From Adiantum capillus-veneris (taxonomy: Eukaryota > Streptophyta > Polypodiopsida > Polypodiales > Pteridaceae), in the NCBI GenBank assembly GCA_014529385.2, contig CM043963.1, positions 97,172,412-97,230,411 on the forward strand: a DNA stretch of 58,000 nucleotides, in the 5' to 3' direction. Under the pieces are notes generated by a model. It made no database searches. It was given only the letters and a program-made list of their open reading frames with translations, and was not told the DNA's origin. This document shows, piece by piece, positions 43,690 through 55,139 of the stretch. The translations under genes and the position numbers were made by a program. Each line of letters begins with the position of its first letter. Positions within the stretch are counted from its first letter, which is position 1.

Positions 43690-43719
43690 CAAATTTAACC
43701 GGGGTAGACGGAGCCAGCC

Positions 43720-44410
43720 ATGTCAACAAACCAAGAGGAAGAGATGCAGCAGATTATGGGGTTAATGGTTGCTATTTTGCAGCAGCAGTATGCAAGTCAA
43801 GTGCAAAATACGAATCCAAATTTGGGTACCAATCTGAAAGCTGAGAACGGATAATTGTAGCAGTCTGCAAAAAGTGAATTGGGTGAATTTCAAGGGCAGT
43901 ATAACACAAAAAGATGTAAAGTATCAAAGCCACTAATAGAAAATAGGAAATCTGAAGCATCAGATAACTAGAAAAAAGAGATGTTGCTACAATTAGCACT
44001 TGAAACTAGAAAATCTGAAGCGTCAGAAAACTGGAAACAAGAGAATTAGCACTTGAAAATGCCAAACACTCATTTTTTAATCACTAGGGGATTTTTGATG
44101 GGTATGATCGAGTAGGATACTTATGAAGAGGAGCTGAAGCTGCATGGGGTGCGAAAAGAGAACAAGATTCAAAAATTTGACAGGTTTGTGATCCGAGATT
44201 TCATTGAGCGAGTTCAGGGGCTTCAACAACAACATATGCATAGTTGGAGTGAGTTTAAAGCTGCAATTATCCGAGAACATTGGGATCCAAGCATGTATGA
44301 AGATGATGAGGATTGTGTTATTATGCCTATCTATGTGAAGGTTTGCAAGCAAATTGAGGCTATGCTAGAAACTACTATTGATGAATGCTTGCTTGAGGAT
44401 GATAGGCTAA
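43720..44410 (+). pseudogene. LTR-retrotransposon gag-like relic
   Basis: ATG at 43720. N-terminal MQQIMGLMVAILQQQYA is followed by several in-frame stops (two near 43855, others near 43970, 44047 and 44116). A well-kept segment then reads IQKFDRFVIRDFIERVQGL, HSWSEFKAAIIREHWD and VCKQIEAMLETTID. The pattern 'FxRYVxRDI...W..FK..I...Y' is what I know from gypsy-type gag of non-seed and seed plants, so gypsy is the better guess. Capsid assembly is the family role. A one-base shift near 44408 passes the reading on to the acidic region. Confidence 0.5.
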
Positions 44411-45617
44411 GGATGATGAAGAGGTTGTGCAAGATGTCTATGCAAAGCTTGGAATTGCAGACTCCATGTTAATGGCTAAATTTGAATACTTACAGGGTCA
44501 AGAAACGCATGAGGGTCTAGAGGGTCTATACACACTTGAGGGTTCAGAGGGTGTAGATGTACATGAGCATCTACAGGACTTGTGTATATCATATTTATAG
44601 GGTTTGGATGTACCAGATTTCAAAGGCTTGGATGTGCAAGAGTATGTTCTTACAGATATGCAAAGTGATGATTTAGAGGGGCTACAGACTCCTTCTTTAT
44701 CAAGAGTTTGTGACACAACGTTCACTTTATGGCAGAATGATCATGAAGTTGATGATGCTTATTCAAAGGGGGTGCACACAAAAGTGCAATCTCTTGGTGC
44801 TGCATATGATTGGTTGCATTGTGCCGATGACATGGACGGGACTGTCAATGCAATTTTCAATGTGCATGCTAAGCTTTGTGCTACAGAAGTTCAAAGATAT
44901 TTGGATGAGGGGGAGAAACTTGATGAGCAGTCTACAACAGATGTGGCTAGAATGCATACCATATGTGGAAAGCCTAGTTTGCAGGCTGAGACATGCGGGA
45001 TAGAGGAATCTTTTGAAGCAGTGGACCTTGAGCTTATGTGCTTATTGGATGAAGCTTTGGAAGGCTTCTCAATTACACATGCAAAGGGTACCAAGCAATT
45101 TGATTAGAATCATACCGTGCACGTTTATCCAAATGTGATTGATGATGACCTTATGTAGTTGTTGGATGATGCTCTATTGGGTTTAGGGCCTATACAAACT
45201 AGGGGAATGTTTTTTGATGCATCTTGAAAGTCAGATGAAGAGGATTTTTCCAAAGACTTGATGTATCCAGATATGCATGATCGTAATTTTGATGCTAGAG
45301 GGGGTGAAGGTGAATAACCAATCCTCCTACATGTGGTTGATGATCAACAATTGGATGAGCATGATGCACAAGGGAGATGGAAATATCGAATGTTGCCAGA
45401 TGCTATATGGGATTTTCTATTACCCTAGGAAGTAGGGGATTTTTACCTAGCTTTTGACCTAGGAGGAAACAATTATATGCACGGTCCAAGGCAATTGTTT
45501 GATATACCGTTTGATCTGGGTGGAGCTAGAGATGTTTGTGGTTTGGGATTGTTGACTTATATACCATATGATCTAGGTGGGATTCAGGATGGTTTATGGG
45601 CTAATGGATACTTATGA
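44411..45617 (+). pseudogene. Long acidic coding region of unknown function after gag
   Basis: From about 44411 to the TGA at 45615 one phase is clearly coding and interrupted only by TAG 44598, TAG 45105, TAG 45156, TGA 45225, TAA 45315 and TAG 45426. Each could come from CAG, CAA or CGA by one C-to-T change. It encodes about 400 residues rich in Asp, Glu and Leu. Short repeats are visible: GLDVPDFKGLDVQEYV, EGLEGLYTLEGSEGVD, two LLDEAL/LLDDAL words, and three DLGG words (FDLGG, FDLGG, YDLGG) near the end. No protease, integrase, RT or RNase H motif and no zinc knuckle is present. It may be an extra ORF of an LTR element or a fused host-derived segment. Confidence 0.5.
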
Positions 45618-46163
45618 CTTTGATGAGAAGTTCTTGTGTTTTTTCTATGATGCTGGAGGAGAGAATATTCAAATAAGACCACAAGTTGCAAAAATCTTCA
45701 AAGCATGTTCACAGTGGGGATGTGCTTGTAGGTTTACTGGGTTTTTCTTGCAGTTTGGAATAATGGTTGGCACATACCAGAGGATGTGGAGGGTTTAGAG
45801 GGGGTGGATATCCTGCCGCTTTGCGGGCATGAGGTGAAAGATATAAATTTGCATACATATTTGAGGTTTTACCAAACTTATGGACAATGTTAGGGGTTGT
45901 TATGTCAGCAAGTGGTAGTGGAAATCGAAGCTCTATGTGGTTTTCTAGACCAAAAGGGATCCAGGTAAGGGTTGACAGGGTGGCATGTCAGGACAAGGGT
46001 CCTACGGGGCAAGGCCCAACCTAGGGGGTCAGGGACCTAGGCCAAGGGCCTGGACTGGATCAGTGCGGACTGAGGATCCGCTTAGGGCAAGAGCTAGCAA
46101 CTAGGCCTATATAAGGGGTAGTAGGGAGGAGGATCCTATGTTCAGTTACCCTAGGTCTTATAT
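45618..46163 (+). repeat. Probable 5' LTR end with TATA box and primer site
   Basis: GCCTATATAAGGGG (about 46105-46118) is a strong TATA box. The segment ends ...GGTCTTATA just before TGGTATCAGAGC at 46164-46175. This is the R-U5/primer-site arrangement of a plus-strand LTR element. A plausible start is TGTTAGGGG near 45888. No gag or pol follows; a CT microsatellite begins 50 bp later. Confidence 0.5.
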
Positions 46164-46175
46164 TGGTATCAGAGC
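46164..46175 (+). promoter_or_regulatory. Orphan primer-binding site TGGTATCAGAGC
   Basis: Complementary to initiator Met-tRNA. It lies downstream of a TATA box by about 55 bp and is not linked to any coding element in the plus orientation within the window. Confidence 0.7.
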
Positions 46176-46220
46176 TGAAGGAGGAGAGAGCTATGGAGGA
46201 GGAGGAAGCCTTGCACGGAT

Positions 46221-46680
<460 letters not shown>

Positions 46681-46886
46681 CGTACGATGCATGGCATACG
46701 AGAAGCCTTCCCTCGTGATGCATGGGATACGAGAAGCCTTCCCGCGTGATGCATGGGATACAAGAAGCACATACAAGCAGATACGCAGGAAGCGAAGCAT
46801 TAGTGGACGCCGATTGTTTTTGAAAGGAGACAAGCAGATACGGAGGAAGGGAAGCACTAGCGGATGCCGATTTTTTTTTAAAGGAG
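46681..46886 (+). repeat. Two adjacent tandem arrays (about 30 bp x3, 57 bp x2)
   Basis: First array: units at 46681, 46714 and 46744 containing GATGCATGGGATACGAGAAG. Second array: 46773-46829 and 46830-46886, starting ACAAGCAGATACG and ending AAAGGAG. The plus frame reads QIRRKRSISGRRLFLKGDK and QIRRKGSTSGCRFFFKGVR, a repeated basic peptide. Confidence 0.8.
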
Positions 46887-48150
46887 TCCGGCAAATTTCT
46901 AGATTCAAGCAGTACCAAGTCTGGTACCAATTAGGTGATGCCAGACGATATGGTCGCGGTTTGCATACATGCAACGTCGTTTGCAAGATCACCGGCAAGG
47001 CACTTGGAGCTGGCAAGTGAATTCGAAGGACGTGATTGACCTCGGCTATGGACAAGCAATGATTATCAGGTTTGAGATTTCATGTTATTGCAGTTTTCAG
47101 GTGTGCAATTGTATTGCAAAAACAGGTAATTATGCTAATCTTGGCTATGTTTCCCTGCGAGACTACCTATGGGTCAAGTATGCCCATGGTCATTATGTCC
47201 ATTTTCTTGCGCATCGGGAAAGGCCCTTGATAGAAAGAGTATATCATCTATTGCACCAATTAACACGTTTAGAAAATCATTTTTTGTTTTTCTTACTACT
47301 TCCAAATCATTCGCTTTTTGGAACTGCAAGATTGGTCGGCAAGTGTGCTTAATGAGGTACGCAGTTGATTTTTGTTTATTGCCATCTGCATAGCTAGTTA
47401 CACAATGCTGGCTGTATCTCTACATAAGGTAATGTATGAGACTGTCATGAGACACTTAGCATACATGTATCCATAAGGTAATGTATGAGACTGTCATGAG
47501 ACACTCAAATTTTGTTGCATACAAGGGCCAATTTTTTAGTATCTCAAGGAGACATACATGGCCTCTTACTGGACGTGTTGAAGGAAGCAAGGCTTCAATT
47601 TACGATTCTTGTATTGCGATTTTTCCCGTTTGGGGTATGCTATGAGCACACGCCTTATGGGAATTTCTCCATATGCCTGCAGGATATTTCGGGCCAACTT
47701 TCTCTCGCGCAATAGAGATGATTATGATCTACATTTGAGTGAGTTTTTCTTCCATCTCCAGACAACTCGTTAGAGCAGGATGACAAGGTTATTTCATTAC
47801 ATGACAGAAGGGAGTATATGATACAAGGGACGTATATGTACATACGACAGCCTATACTCGTCCAACAGATATGGCTATGCTCCATTTTTATGCGTATTTC
47901 CTTCCACGGAATCTCGGGCCGATGGGTTACAGCAAAGACCAGGTAAGCCAATTTTATGTTCTTCATAGTTTTCCATGTTTACATCTTTGATGGGAAACTA
48001 TTGCTTTTGTGCAAAGCAAAGTGTTTTCACAATTTTACATGAAGCAAGGCTTCTCCCTTGTGCCAAGGTACTGCCCAATGACTTGGAATCACGAGCAGTG
48101 GCACACAAGATTGACAAACTAGCAAAATAGGGAATACCACCTCACAAAAT
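46887..48150. other. Intergenic with a 49-bp tandem repeat
   Basis: ATAAGGTAATGTATGAGACT occurs at 47424 and 47473 (period 49 bp). The frames seen are short and unassigned. A short coding-like piece (HTCNVVCKITGKALGAGK, about 46966-47020) follows the 57-bp repeats. Confidence 0.45.
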
Positions 48151-48153
48151 CCC

Positions 48154-48900
48154 TGTTAGGAAATAAGACGTAGCTAAATAGATAATTGAGTAGATTACTT
48201 AATGGAGAGAGACAGATTTATATACACGAGATTATAGAGTAGAGAGAGAGAGAGAGAGAGTACACACGATATACATGGTTCACCCAATGTGGGCTACGTC
48301 CACGGGAAAGCAACCACTCAATGGCTTTAGTACTTCAAAACAAGAAGTAGTTTACAAAAGGATTATACCCTTAATGGAGCTCCCGCCTTGCTTCACTCTC
48401 ACCACCTCACACTCACCTTGTTGCATCAACTTCACACTATGAAATGTGTGTAGATATGGCCTCCTTTTATAGGCCAAAAGAGCTGCCCTCTCTAATGAGA
48501 GACAGCCATGTGTAGCCGCCCTTGTGCGAATAAGTCCAAATCGGACCCTCCAATCCGCCCATGTGTGGCCGCCCTTGAGAAGACAAGTCCGCTTTTGAAT
48601 TCTGCCACCGGCCATTGACTTCCGACCACCGGCCAACCGATCGGTTGTTTTCCGACCACTTTTCGGCCGTCGTCCGGCCATAATATTCCGACGAAAAAGA
48701 ATATTCCGGCGAAAAATAGTCTCAGGGGCCTCCGCCCCCGAGGCCTTTAAAGTTGGCCCTGATTCTTGTCCGTGAAAATTTTGGTTTCCGGTGAGTGATT
48801 TTCCTTCACGCACGATGGCTTCTCCTCATAATGGGGGCCTTACAAATGTGCGCTTTTACCACAGAAAATTACAAGGGTAAATCAGGCTCCATACTTAACA
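48154..48900 (-). repeat. 3' LTR of the copia element
   Basis: Runs from TGTTAAGTATGG (48900 downward) to CCTAACA (48154). TATA box CTATAAAAGG lies at 48482-48473. The U3 part contains CCGGCCATTGACTTCCGACC words and GGGCGGC(T/C)ACACATGG boxes. Purine tract CTCCAAGTGGGAGAT immediately precedes it (48915-48901). Confidence 0.9.
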
Positions 48901-48915
48901 ATCTCCCACTTGGAG
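48901..48915 (-). promoter_or_regulatory. Polypurine tract of the copia element
   Basis: Read on the minus strand, AAGTGGGAGAT directly abuts the 3' LTR start. This is the usual copia plus-strand primer and confirms the LTR boundary. Confidence 0.85.
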
Positions 48916-48960
48916 ACTGATCTCCAAACCAAACCTGTGATTGCTTTCCATTCTGGCTTC

Positions 48961-51900
48961 TTATCCTTGAATGCCGATTGAAGATGAGCAAAAGCTCAAC
49001 TTCTCCTTGTTGACCACCTTTGTAAACATGTCTGCAGGATTTTCACTTGTATGCACCTTTCCTAGCTTTAGTTGTCCCTCTTCCAAAAGAGTGCGTATGA
49101 AGTGATATCTCACCTCAATGTGCTTTGTCCTTGAATGAAAGGCTGAGTTCTTCGCAAGATGGATAGCGCTTTGGCTATCACTGTACAAGACACAATTGTC
49201 TGGTTTGAATCCAAGCTCTTCTAAGAATCTGTGAAGCCACAGAATTTCTTTGCTTGCCTCCGGCATTGCTACATACTCTGCTTCCGTGGTAGAAAGTGAA
49301 ACCACTTTCTGCAGCTTTGAAGCCCAGCTTACTGCTATGCCTCCAACCGTGAACACATAGCTAGTAGTGCTCCTTCGAGTATCTTTGTCACCTGCCATAT
49401 CTGCATCAGCATACCCTTCTAGAAAAATATCAGTTCCTCCAAAATACAAAGCATTTGTTGTTGTCCCTTTCAGATACCTAAGTATCCACTTCACAGCTTG
49501 CCAATGCTCTTTACCTGGGTTGTCCATGAACCTACTCACAACTCCCACTGCATGTGCAATGTCTGGCCTTGTCCAGACCATAGCATACATTAGAGAACCT
49601 ACCGCTGCAGCATATGGAACTTTAGACATATATGCTATCTCCTCTTGTGTCTTTGGACACATATCCTTCGTTAGTTTAAAATGACCAGCCAAAGGTGTAG
49701 AAACTGGTTTTGCATTTTGCATTGCAAACCTTTCTAGTACCTTCTTGATGTAATCTTCTTGAGATAGCTTTATTGTCTTCTTCGTCCTGTCCCTTGATAT
49801 GTTCATACCAAGTATCCTCTTTGCAGCACCTAAATCTTTCATTGAAAAAGATTTGGGCAGCTCCTCTTTTAGGTCTTGGATGTCCTGCATGTTAGCACTT
49901 GCAATCAACATGTCATCAACATACAACATTAGGATGATGAATTTCCCATCTCCCAAATTCTCCGTGTAGACGCAGTGATCCGAGTTGCATCTTGTGAATC
50001 CATGATCCAACATCCATCGATCAAACTTCAAGTACCATTGTCTTGATGCTTGCTTTAAACCATACAAGCTCTTCTTTAATCTGCAAACCATTTTCTCTTT
50101 ACCTTTTACTTCATACCCCTTTGGTTGAAGCATGTAGATTTCCTCCTCTAAGTCACCGTGAGGGAATGCCGTATTTACATCCATTTGCTTGAGATTTAGA
50201 TCATGAGCAGCCACAAGGCTTAAGACAAGCCTAATTGAGTTCATTTTTACAACAGGAGAAAATATTTCATTGAAGTCAATACCTTTCTTTTGAGAAAAAC
50301 CTTTTACCACAAGCCTAGACTTGTACCTTTTCTTCCCACCTTCTTCTTCCTTCAGCTTGTACACCCATTTGTTTTGAAGTGCCCGCTTACCTTTAGGCAA
50401 CTCAACCAACTCCCATGTTTGGTTGCGATGTAGTGAGTCCATCTCCACTTGCATGCTCTTCGTCCATTCTGCTTTGGATTCATGTTGCATAGCTTCTTCA
50501 TATGATTCCGGCTCTCCAGAATCTGAGATCAAGAGATGGTTGAAGGAAGGAACAAACCTTTTTGGAGGTCTACTTGCTCTTGTAGATCTTCGGGGACTAA
50601 GTTGAGGCTCCTCGTTTGGTTGACGTTGTTGCACATTGTCACCGTTTGCAGTCCTTGAGTCTTCACCGTCCTCAAGCTCCATGTACTCATCACCTGTTTC
50701 TTTTGTTTGATTTCTTTCCAAGTAATCTTTGTACATATTTTGTTCGTTAAAAATTACATCCCTACTCCTTAAGCTTTTACCATCTTCAGGATTCCATAGG
50801 CGATACCCAAAGTCACCTTCTCCATAGCCAATGAAGAAACACTTTTTGGACTTTGTATCTAGCTTTGATCTTAGGCTTCTATCTATGTGCATGAAAGCCT
50901 CACACCCAAACACTTTGAGAAATGCATAATTCACCGGTTTACCTGTCCATGCCTCTTCTGGAACTCCCCCATCCAATGTGGTTGAGGGTGACCGATTGAT
51001 TAAGTACACAGATGTACTTACAGCTTCCGCCCAAAGCTCAAGCGGTAGGCCAGCATGTAGCCGCATGCTTCGTGCTCGTTCCATGATTGTCCTGTTCATC
51101 CTTTCCGAAATCCCATTTTGTTGAGGTGTCCTTGGGGTTGTCCTTTGCCTCCGAATGCCATTGCTAGCACAAAAGCTTGGCTGCAATATTCGCCTCCATT
51201 GTCGGATCTGAGGCATTTAACCTTGGTACGTGTTTCATTCTCCACAAAGGCTTTCCACCTTTGAAATATGGAAAATACATCGGATTTATTCTTCATGACA
51301 TAAACCCATGTTTTTCTAGTCGCATCTTCTATGAATGTTAAATAGTACAATGAGCCACCAAGTGATGGTGTACTTGCAGGACCCCAAACATCAGAATGAA
51401 CCAACTCAAGTTTTTTATTTTTTCTTTCATTTCCTGATTTTTGAAATTTTACCCTCTTTTGTTTACCATAAACACAATCTTCACAGAACTCTAAGTCCAC
51501 TTCTTTCAAACCTGGTAGAAGCTTCTTTGTTTGAAGGATTTGCATTCCTTTGGCACTCATATGCCCAAGTCGGTAGTGCCACACCTCACTGTCAACTTCT
51601 GTAGTTGCTGCACAAGCTGAAGGTTGCGTGCTAACATTACACAAGTAAAGTGTACCGACTTTTTCTCCCTTGGCAACCACCAAAGATCCCTTTGAGATCT
51701 TCCACCGTTTGTTTCCGAATGCAATGTTGTGACCTTCATCGTCCAATTGTCCTGTAGAGATCAAATTTTTGCGAAGAGAAGGAACATGCCTAACATCTTT
51801 AAGCTTCCATTCATTTCCGTTAGCAGTTTAGACAAAAACTGTACCTTTGCCGACAATCTCACAAGCTTCATCATCTCCCAAGTATACATACCCAAAATTA

Positions 51901-51971
51901 CCTTTGGTGTAGTCTTGGAAATGTTGCTTGTGTGGTGTCGCATGGAATGAAGCCCCGGAATCTACTATCTA
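48961..51971 (-). pseudogene. Copia pol: protease, integrase, RT and RNase H
   Basis: The protease site DSGASFHATP begins right after the stop at 51971, which probably replaces Trp. GAG-pre-integrase (WHYRLGHMSAKGM) is followed by an HX4H..CX2C-like region (CEDCVYGKQKR). Integrase follows, with the catalytic Asp in HSDVWGP, Asp in RSDNGGEY, and Glu in NGISERMNR. The phase changes near 51170 because one T is missing after QAF. RT has FNEIFSPVVKM, LKQMDVNTAFPHGDL, LYGLKQASRQWY and the intact catalytic YVDDM. RNase H has GYADADMAGD, STTEAEY, YSDSQSAIHLAKN and TKHIEVRYHF. TAG 51971, TAA 51830 and the frameshift inactivate it. Otherwise residues look functional. Confidence 0.93.
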
Positions 51972-52841
51972 GGAATTAGACACATTGTCTAATGAGAGAA
52001 TTAGAGCATCTTGCTCTACTTTACCTGCCACATTGGCCTCCGATGTTGGCTTGTTGTCTTGAGACTCTGTCTCCTTCTTCTTCTTGGACCAGCAATCCTT
52101 CTTGACGTGGCCCTTGTTGCCGCAGTTCCAACATTCAAGAACTGACTTTGTGCGTGACTTGCTCCGCCTTGAGCGATCACGACCCTTTTGGTTTTTGAAC
52201 CTCTCCTTAAGCCTTCCTCTTGTTTCCACTGATAGCGCAGCACTTGATGATTCTCCTATGCTTCTCCTTCGCATTTCCTCGCTTAGGAGAACACCCACAA
52301 CATCATCAAACTTAAGAATATTTGTGCTAGAGATAGAATTACTTACAGCCATCACAAGGCTGTTCCAACTATCTGGTAGAGATGATAGTATAAGGAGAGC
52401 TCGCACTTCGTCATCGAAATTGATTTTCACTGATCGAAGTTGACTTATGTTTGTGTTAAAGTCATTTAGGTGTTCTGCAACTGAACCATTCTCTGCCATC
52501 TTTAGATTGAACAAGCGCTTCATAAGAAATACCTTATTGGATGCCGATGGTTTCTCGTAGAAGTCGTCAAGTGACTCCATCAAGTCCTTCGTGGTCTTCA
52601 TCTCCAAAACATTGAAGGCCACTGTTGACGCCAAACTTAACCGGATTGTTCCCAGTGCCTTTCGATCAAGGACAATCCATGCTTCATCTGCCATTGTTGC
52701 GGGCTTCTTCGCAAGACCGCCTAGTGGCAAATAGAGGTCCTTCTGGTAGAGATAGTCTTCAATCTGCATCTTCCAATGTTGGTAGTTTTTGCCGTTGAAC
52801 TTCTCAATCTTGAGCTTCCCTTCCTCCGCCATAACTCCCAC
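51972..52841 (-). CDS. Copia gag (UBN2 type) with zinc knuckle, 290 codons
   Basis: Starts at ATG 52841 just after the primer site. It contains KFNGKNYQHWKMQIEDYL, KDLMESLDDFYEKPS, LMKRLFNLKMAENGSV and ALLILSSLPDSW, the conserved copia gag order. A basic stretch (RGRLKERFKNQKGRDRSRR) is followed by the zinc knuckle CWNCGNKGHVKKDC (CX2CX4HX4C), which binds element RNA. It ends at a TAG that truncates what should be one gag-pol polyprotein. The gag itself has no lesion and could still make a capsid protein if transcribed. Confidence 0.9.
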
Positions 52842-52891
52842 TCAATTCAAGGAATCCTTTCCTTGAGATAATTTAGCTACGAGAAAACCTT

Positions 52892-52903
52892 GCTCTGATA
52901 CCA
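52892..52903 (-). promoter_or_regulatory. Primer-binding site of the copia element
   Basis: TGGTATCAGAGC on the minus strand, two bases inside the 5' LTR end (TTACA at 52906), complementary to initiator Met-tRNA. Confidence 0.9.
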
Positions 52904-52905
52904 GT

Positions 52906-53667
52906 TGTAAGAAAATAAGACGTAGCTAAATAGATAATTGAGTAGTTTACTTAATGGAGAGAGACAGATTTATATACACGAGATTATAGAGTAGAGAGAG
53001 AGAGAGAGAGAGAGAGTACACACGATATATGTGGTTCACCCAATGTGGGCTACGTCCACGGGAAAGCAGCCACTCAATGGCTTTAGTACTTCAAAACAAG
53101 AAGTAGTTTACAAAGGGATTATACCCTTAATGGAGCTCCCGCCTTGCTTCACTCTCACCACCTCACACTCACCTTGTTGCATCAACTTCACACACTATAT
53201 GAAATGTGTGTAGAAATGGCCTCCTTTTATAGGCCAAAAGGGCTGCCCTCTCTCATGAGAAGCAGCCATGTGTAGCCGCCCTTGTGTGAATAAGTCCAAA
53301 TCGGACCCTCCAATCCGCCCATGTGTGGCCGCCCTTGAGAAGACAAGTCCGCTTTTGAATTCGGCCACCGGCCACCGGCCATTGACTTCCAACCACGGAC
53401 TACCGGCCACTGACCAACTGACAGTTTTTTTCCGACCACTTTCCGACCACCGTCCGGCCATAATATTCCGGCGAGGGAAAAAAATGTCTCGGGGGCTTCC
53501 GCCCTTGAGGCCCCTAAAGTTGCCCCTGATTTTTGGCTGTGAAAATTTTGGTTTCCGATGAGTGATTTTCCTTCACGCACGATGGTTTCTCCTCATAATG
53601 GGGGCCTTACAAATGTGCGCTTTTACCACAGAAAATTACAAGCATAAATCAGGCTCCATACTTAACA
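52906..53667 (-). repeat. 5' LTR of the copia element
   Basis: Runs from TGTTAAGTATGG (53667 downward) to TTTTCTTACA (52906). TATA box CTATAAAAGG at 53232-53223 would start the element's RNA. It has the same block order as the 3' LTR but a different number and wording of the ACCGGCC units near 53365-53430. Confidence 0.9.
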
Positions 53668-54333
53668 ACTATGTGTGCCGGCAACACCTTCCCAAGGTGT
53701 GTGTGTAAGTGTGTGTTGTGTGTACTGAGTGGGTGTGTGAGCATATATGTGTGTATGTGTGTGAGCATACTCTTAAATAGGCTCACAAGCTGAAAAATTC
53801 AAATTTGCCTGCTATATGCATCTGGAGGAGTACTCACTTCATGCATGGCAGCTCTAGTTACATACTTACAAAGTGTCCCAACCTGCTCAAGAGCTCACTT
53901 AGTCTCTCTCTCTCTCTCTCTTTCACGGAAAGTAGCCCACGAGCCCTGTGAGTGTGTGAGGGCGCCCTCTTACTGCCAAACTCAGTCTGCAGTGGCATGG
54001 AGCCAGTTCCCACACAGCCCCCGAGTCTCGGTGCCTCCCCGCACAACTTTAGGAAAATTTAACTTTAACCTAAGACGAGCAATACGAATCAGAATTTAAT
54101 GTCGGAACTTTCTATACTAAGCTCTAACTAAGGTGTATTAACCTGGGTACCTTCCATATTTAGCAGCCCCCCGGCGTCCGAAAGTGCATTTTTATCAAAT
54201 TTGGGATACAGGTGCAGTTTTTCGAGATGGTCAAAACTGATGGGTCGGGTGACCAAAAACTTACTATATTTGGAAAATTTCCACAAAAATTATTTTAATT
54301 CACTTTTGGAAGCTTTATGACATTCTAAACATC
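53668..54333. other. Flank with interrupted TG repeats
   Basis: TG-rich stretch at 53694-53770 and a short CT run at 53900-53922. No gene is seen. Confidence 0.45.
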
Positions 54334-55128
54334 ATGGCATCGACAGATTTTGGAAAACTGCTAAAAATAGTAACTTTTTCCATTATGATTGTTTCATGGT
54401 ACAATGGTGTTCTTTTAGCTCGGGGTCGGAGACCTTACAACTGGGGTCAAAAGCAATTAATACTTGAAGCTGTCAAAACTGTTAGAGGGCTTGCATCCGA
54501 AAATGTCGAAGACGGTGCGGATACATATGAAGACATGGTCTATTTGGAAAAGATAAAGAGCAAAAAGGTAAAGTGGAAGCTAGAGTTGGGAGTGTTGAAG
54601 CCAGCAGATTATATGCCTATTGCGGAGGTAGCAGAGTGATCTTTGGTCCGACCAAATGTGATTCCAAGTGTTTGAAGTGCAGAACCTGTTGAGGTAAGGC
54701 CTACTATTGGTTATGTTCCTTGGAGGTTTCCAGTTTGTGAGGTGCATGTGCCGAGGGTGAACAAGCTTGTCAACGAGGAGAAGCTTCATGATGAGGCCAG
54801 CCAAAATGCAAAAGCGGTAGCAAATGTGGAGGTTTCGGTGCGCATTGAAGAGATAAAGCCTGTTCTTGTGAAAAGTTTGCATGAAAAGATAGCAAAATGC
54901 AATCGAGATGCAGATACCGAGGGTTTAGAAGCTGATGAAGAAAGAGAGCAAAGTCAGGATGATGGTCAAGCTTTTGTGGAGTAGTAAGCATATGAAGATG
55001 TAGATACGGAATTGGTATATGTTGGAATTAGGGTTGCAGAGAAATGCACACAGCTTGGAGAAGATGAAGGAAGCTCAAGGCACACAATAGAGAGTGCATT
55101 ACTTAGTGTGCAATGGAAAGATAGATAG
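54334..55128 (+). pseudogene. Unrecognised decayed gene, about 264 codons
   Basis: One phase is kept from ATG 54334 to a TAG at 55126, interrupted by TGA 54637, TGA 54673, and the pair TAG/TAA at 54982-54987. Residues 13-30 are hydrophobic (IVTFSIMIVSWYNGVLLA), compatible with a signal anchor. Then come GRRPYNWGQKQLILEA, a charged middle, GYVPWRFPVCEVHVPRV, and a long Lys/Glu/Ala-rich part with coiled-coil character (EEKLHDEASQNAKAV to EADEEREQSQDD). Both early TGA codons can derive from CGA. No family is recognised. The position, directly downstream of the second copia lineage on the opposite strand, gives no hint. Confidence 0.45.
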
Positions 55129-55139
55129 CCCTAGAGTGA

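Larger units (their letters stand above)
48154..53667 (-). mobile_element. Nearly complete Ty1/copia retrotransposon
   Basis: Minus strand: 5' LTR (52906-53667), primer site, gag, protease, integrase, RT, RNase H, polypurine tract, 3' LTR (48154-48900), in the copia order. The LTRs are closely similar, beginning TGTTAAGTATGG and ending in TTACA (5') or TAACA (3'). The coding part has three lesions: TAG at 51971, TAA at 51830, one missing T near 51170. The bases next to the two ends (ATCCC at 48149-48153, ACTAT at 53668-53672) do not match, so no target duplication is visible. Confidence 0.93.
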
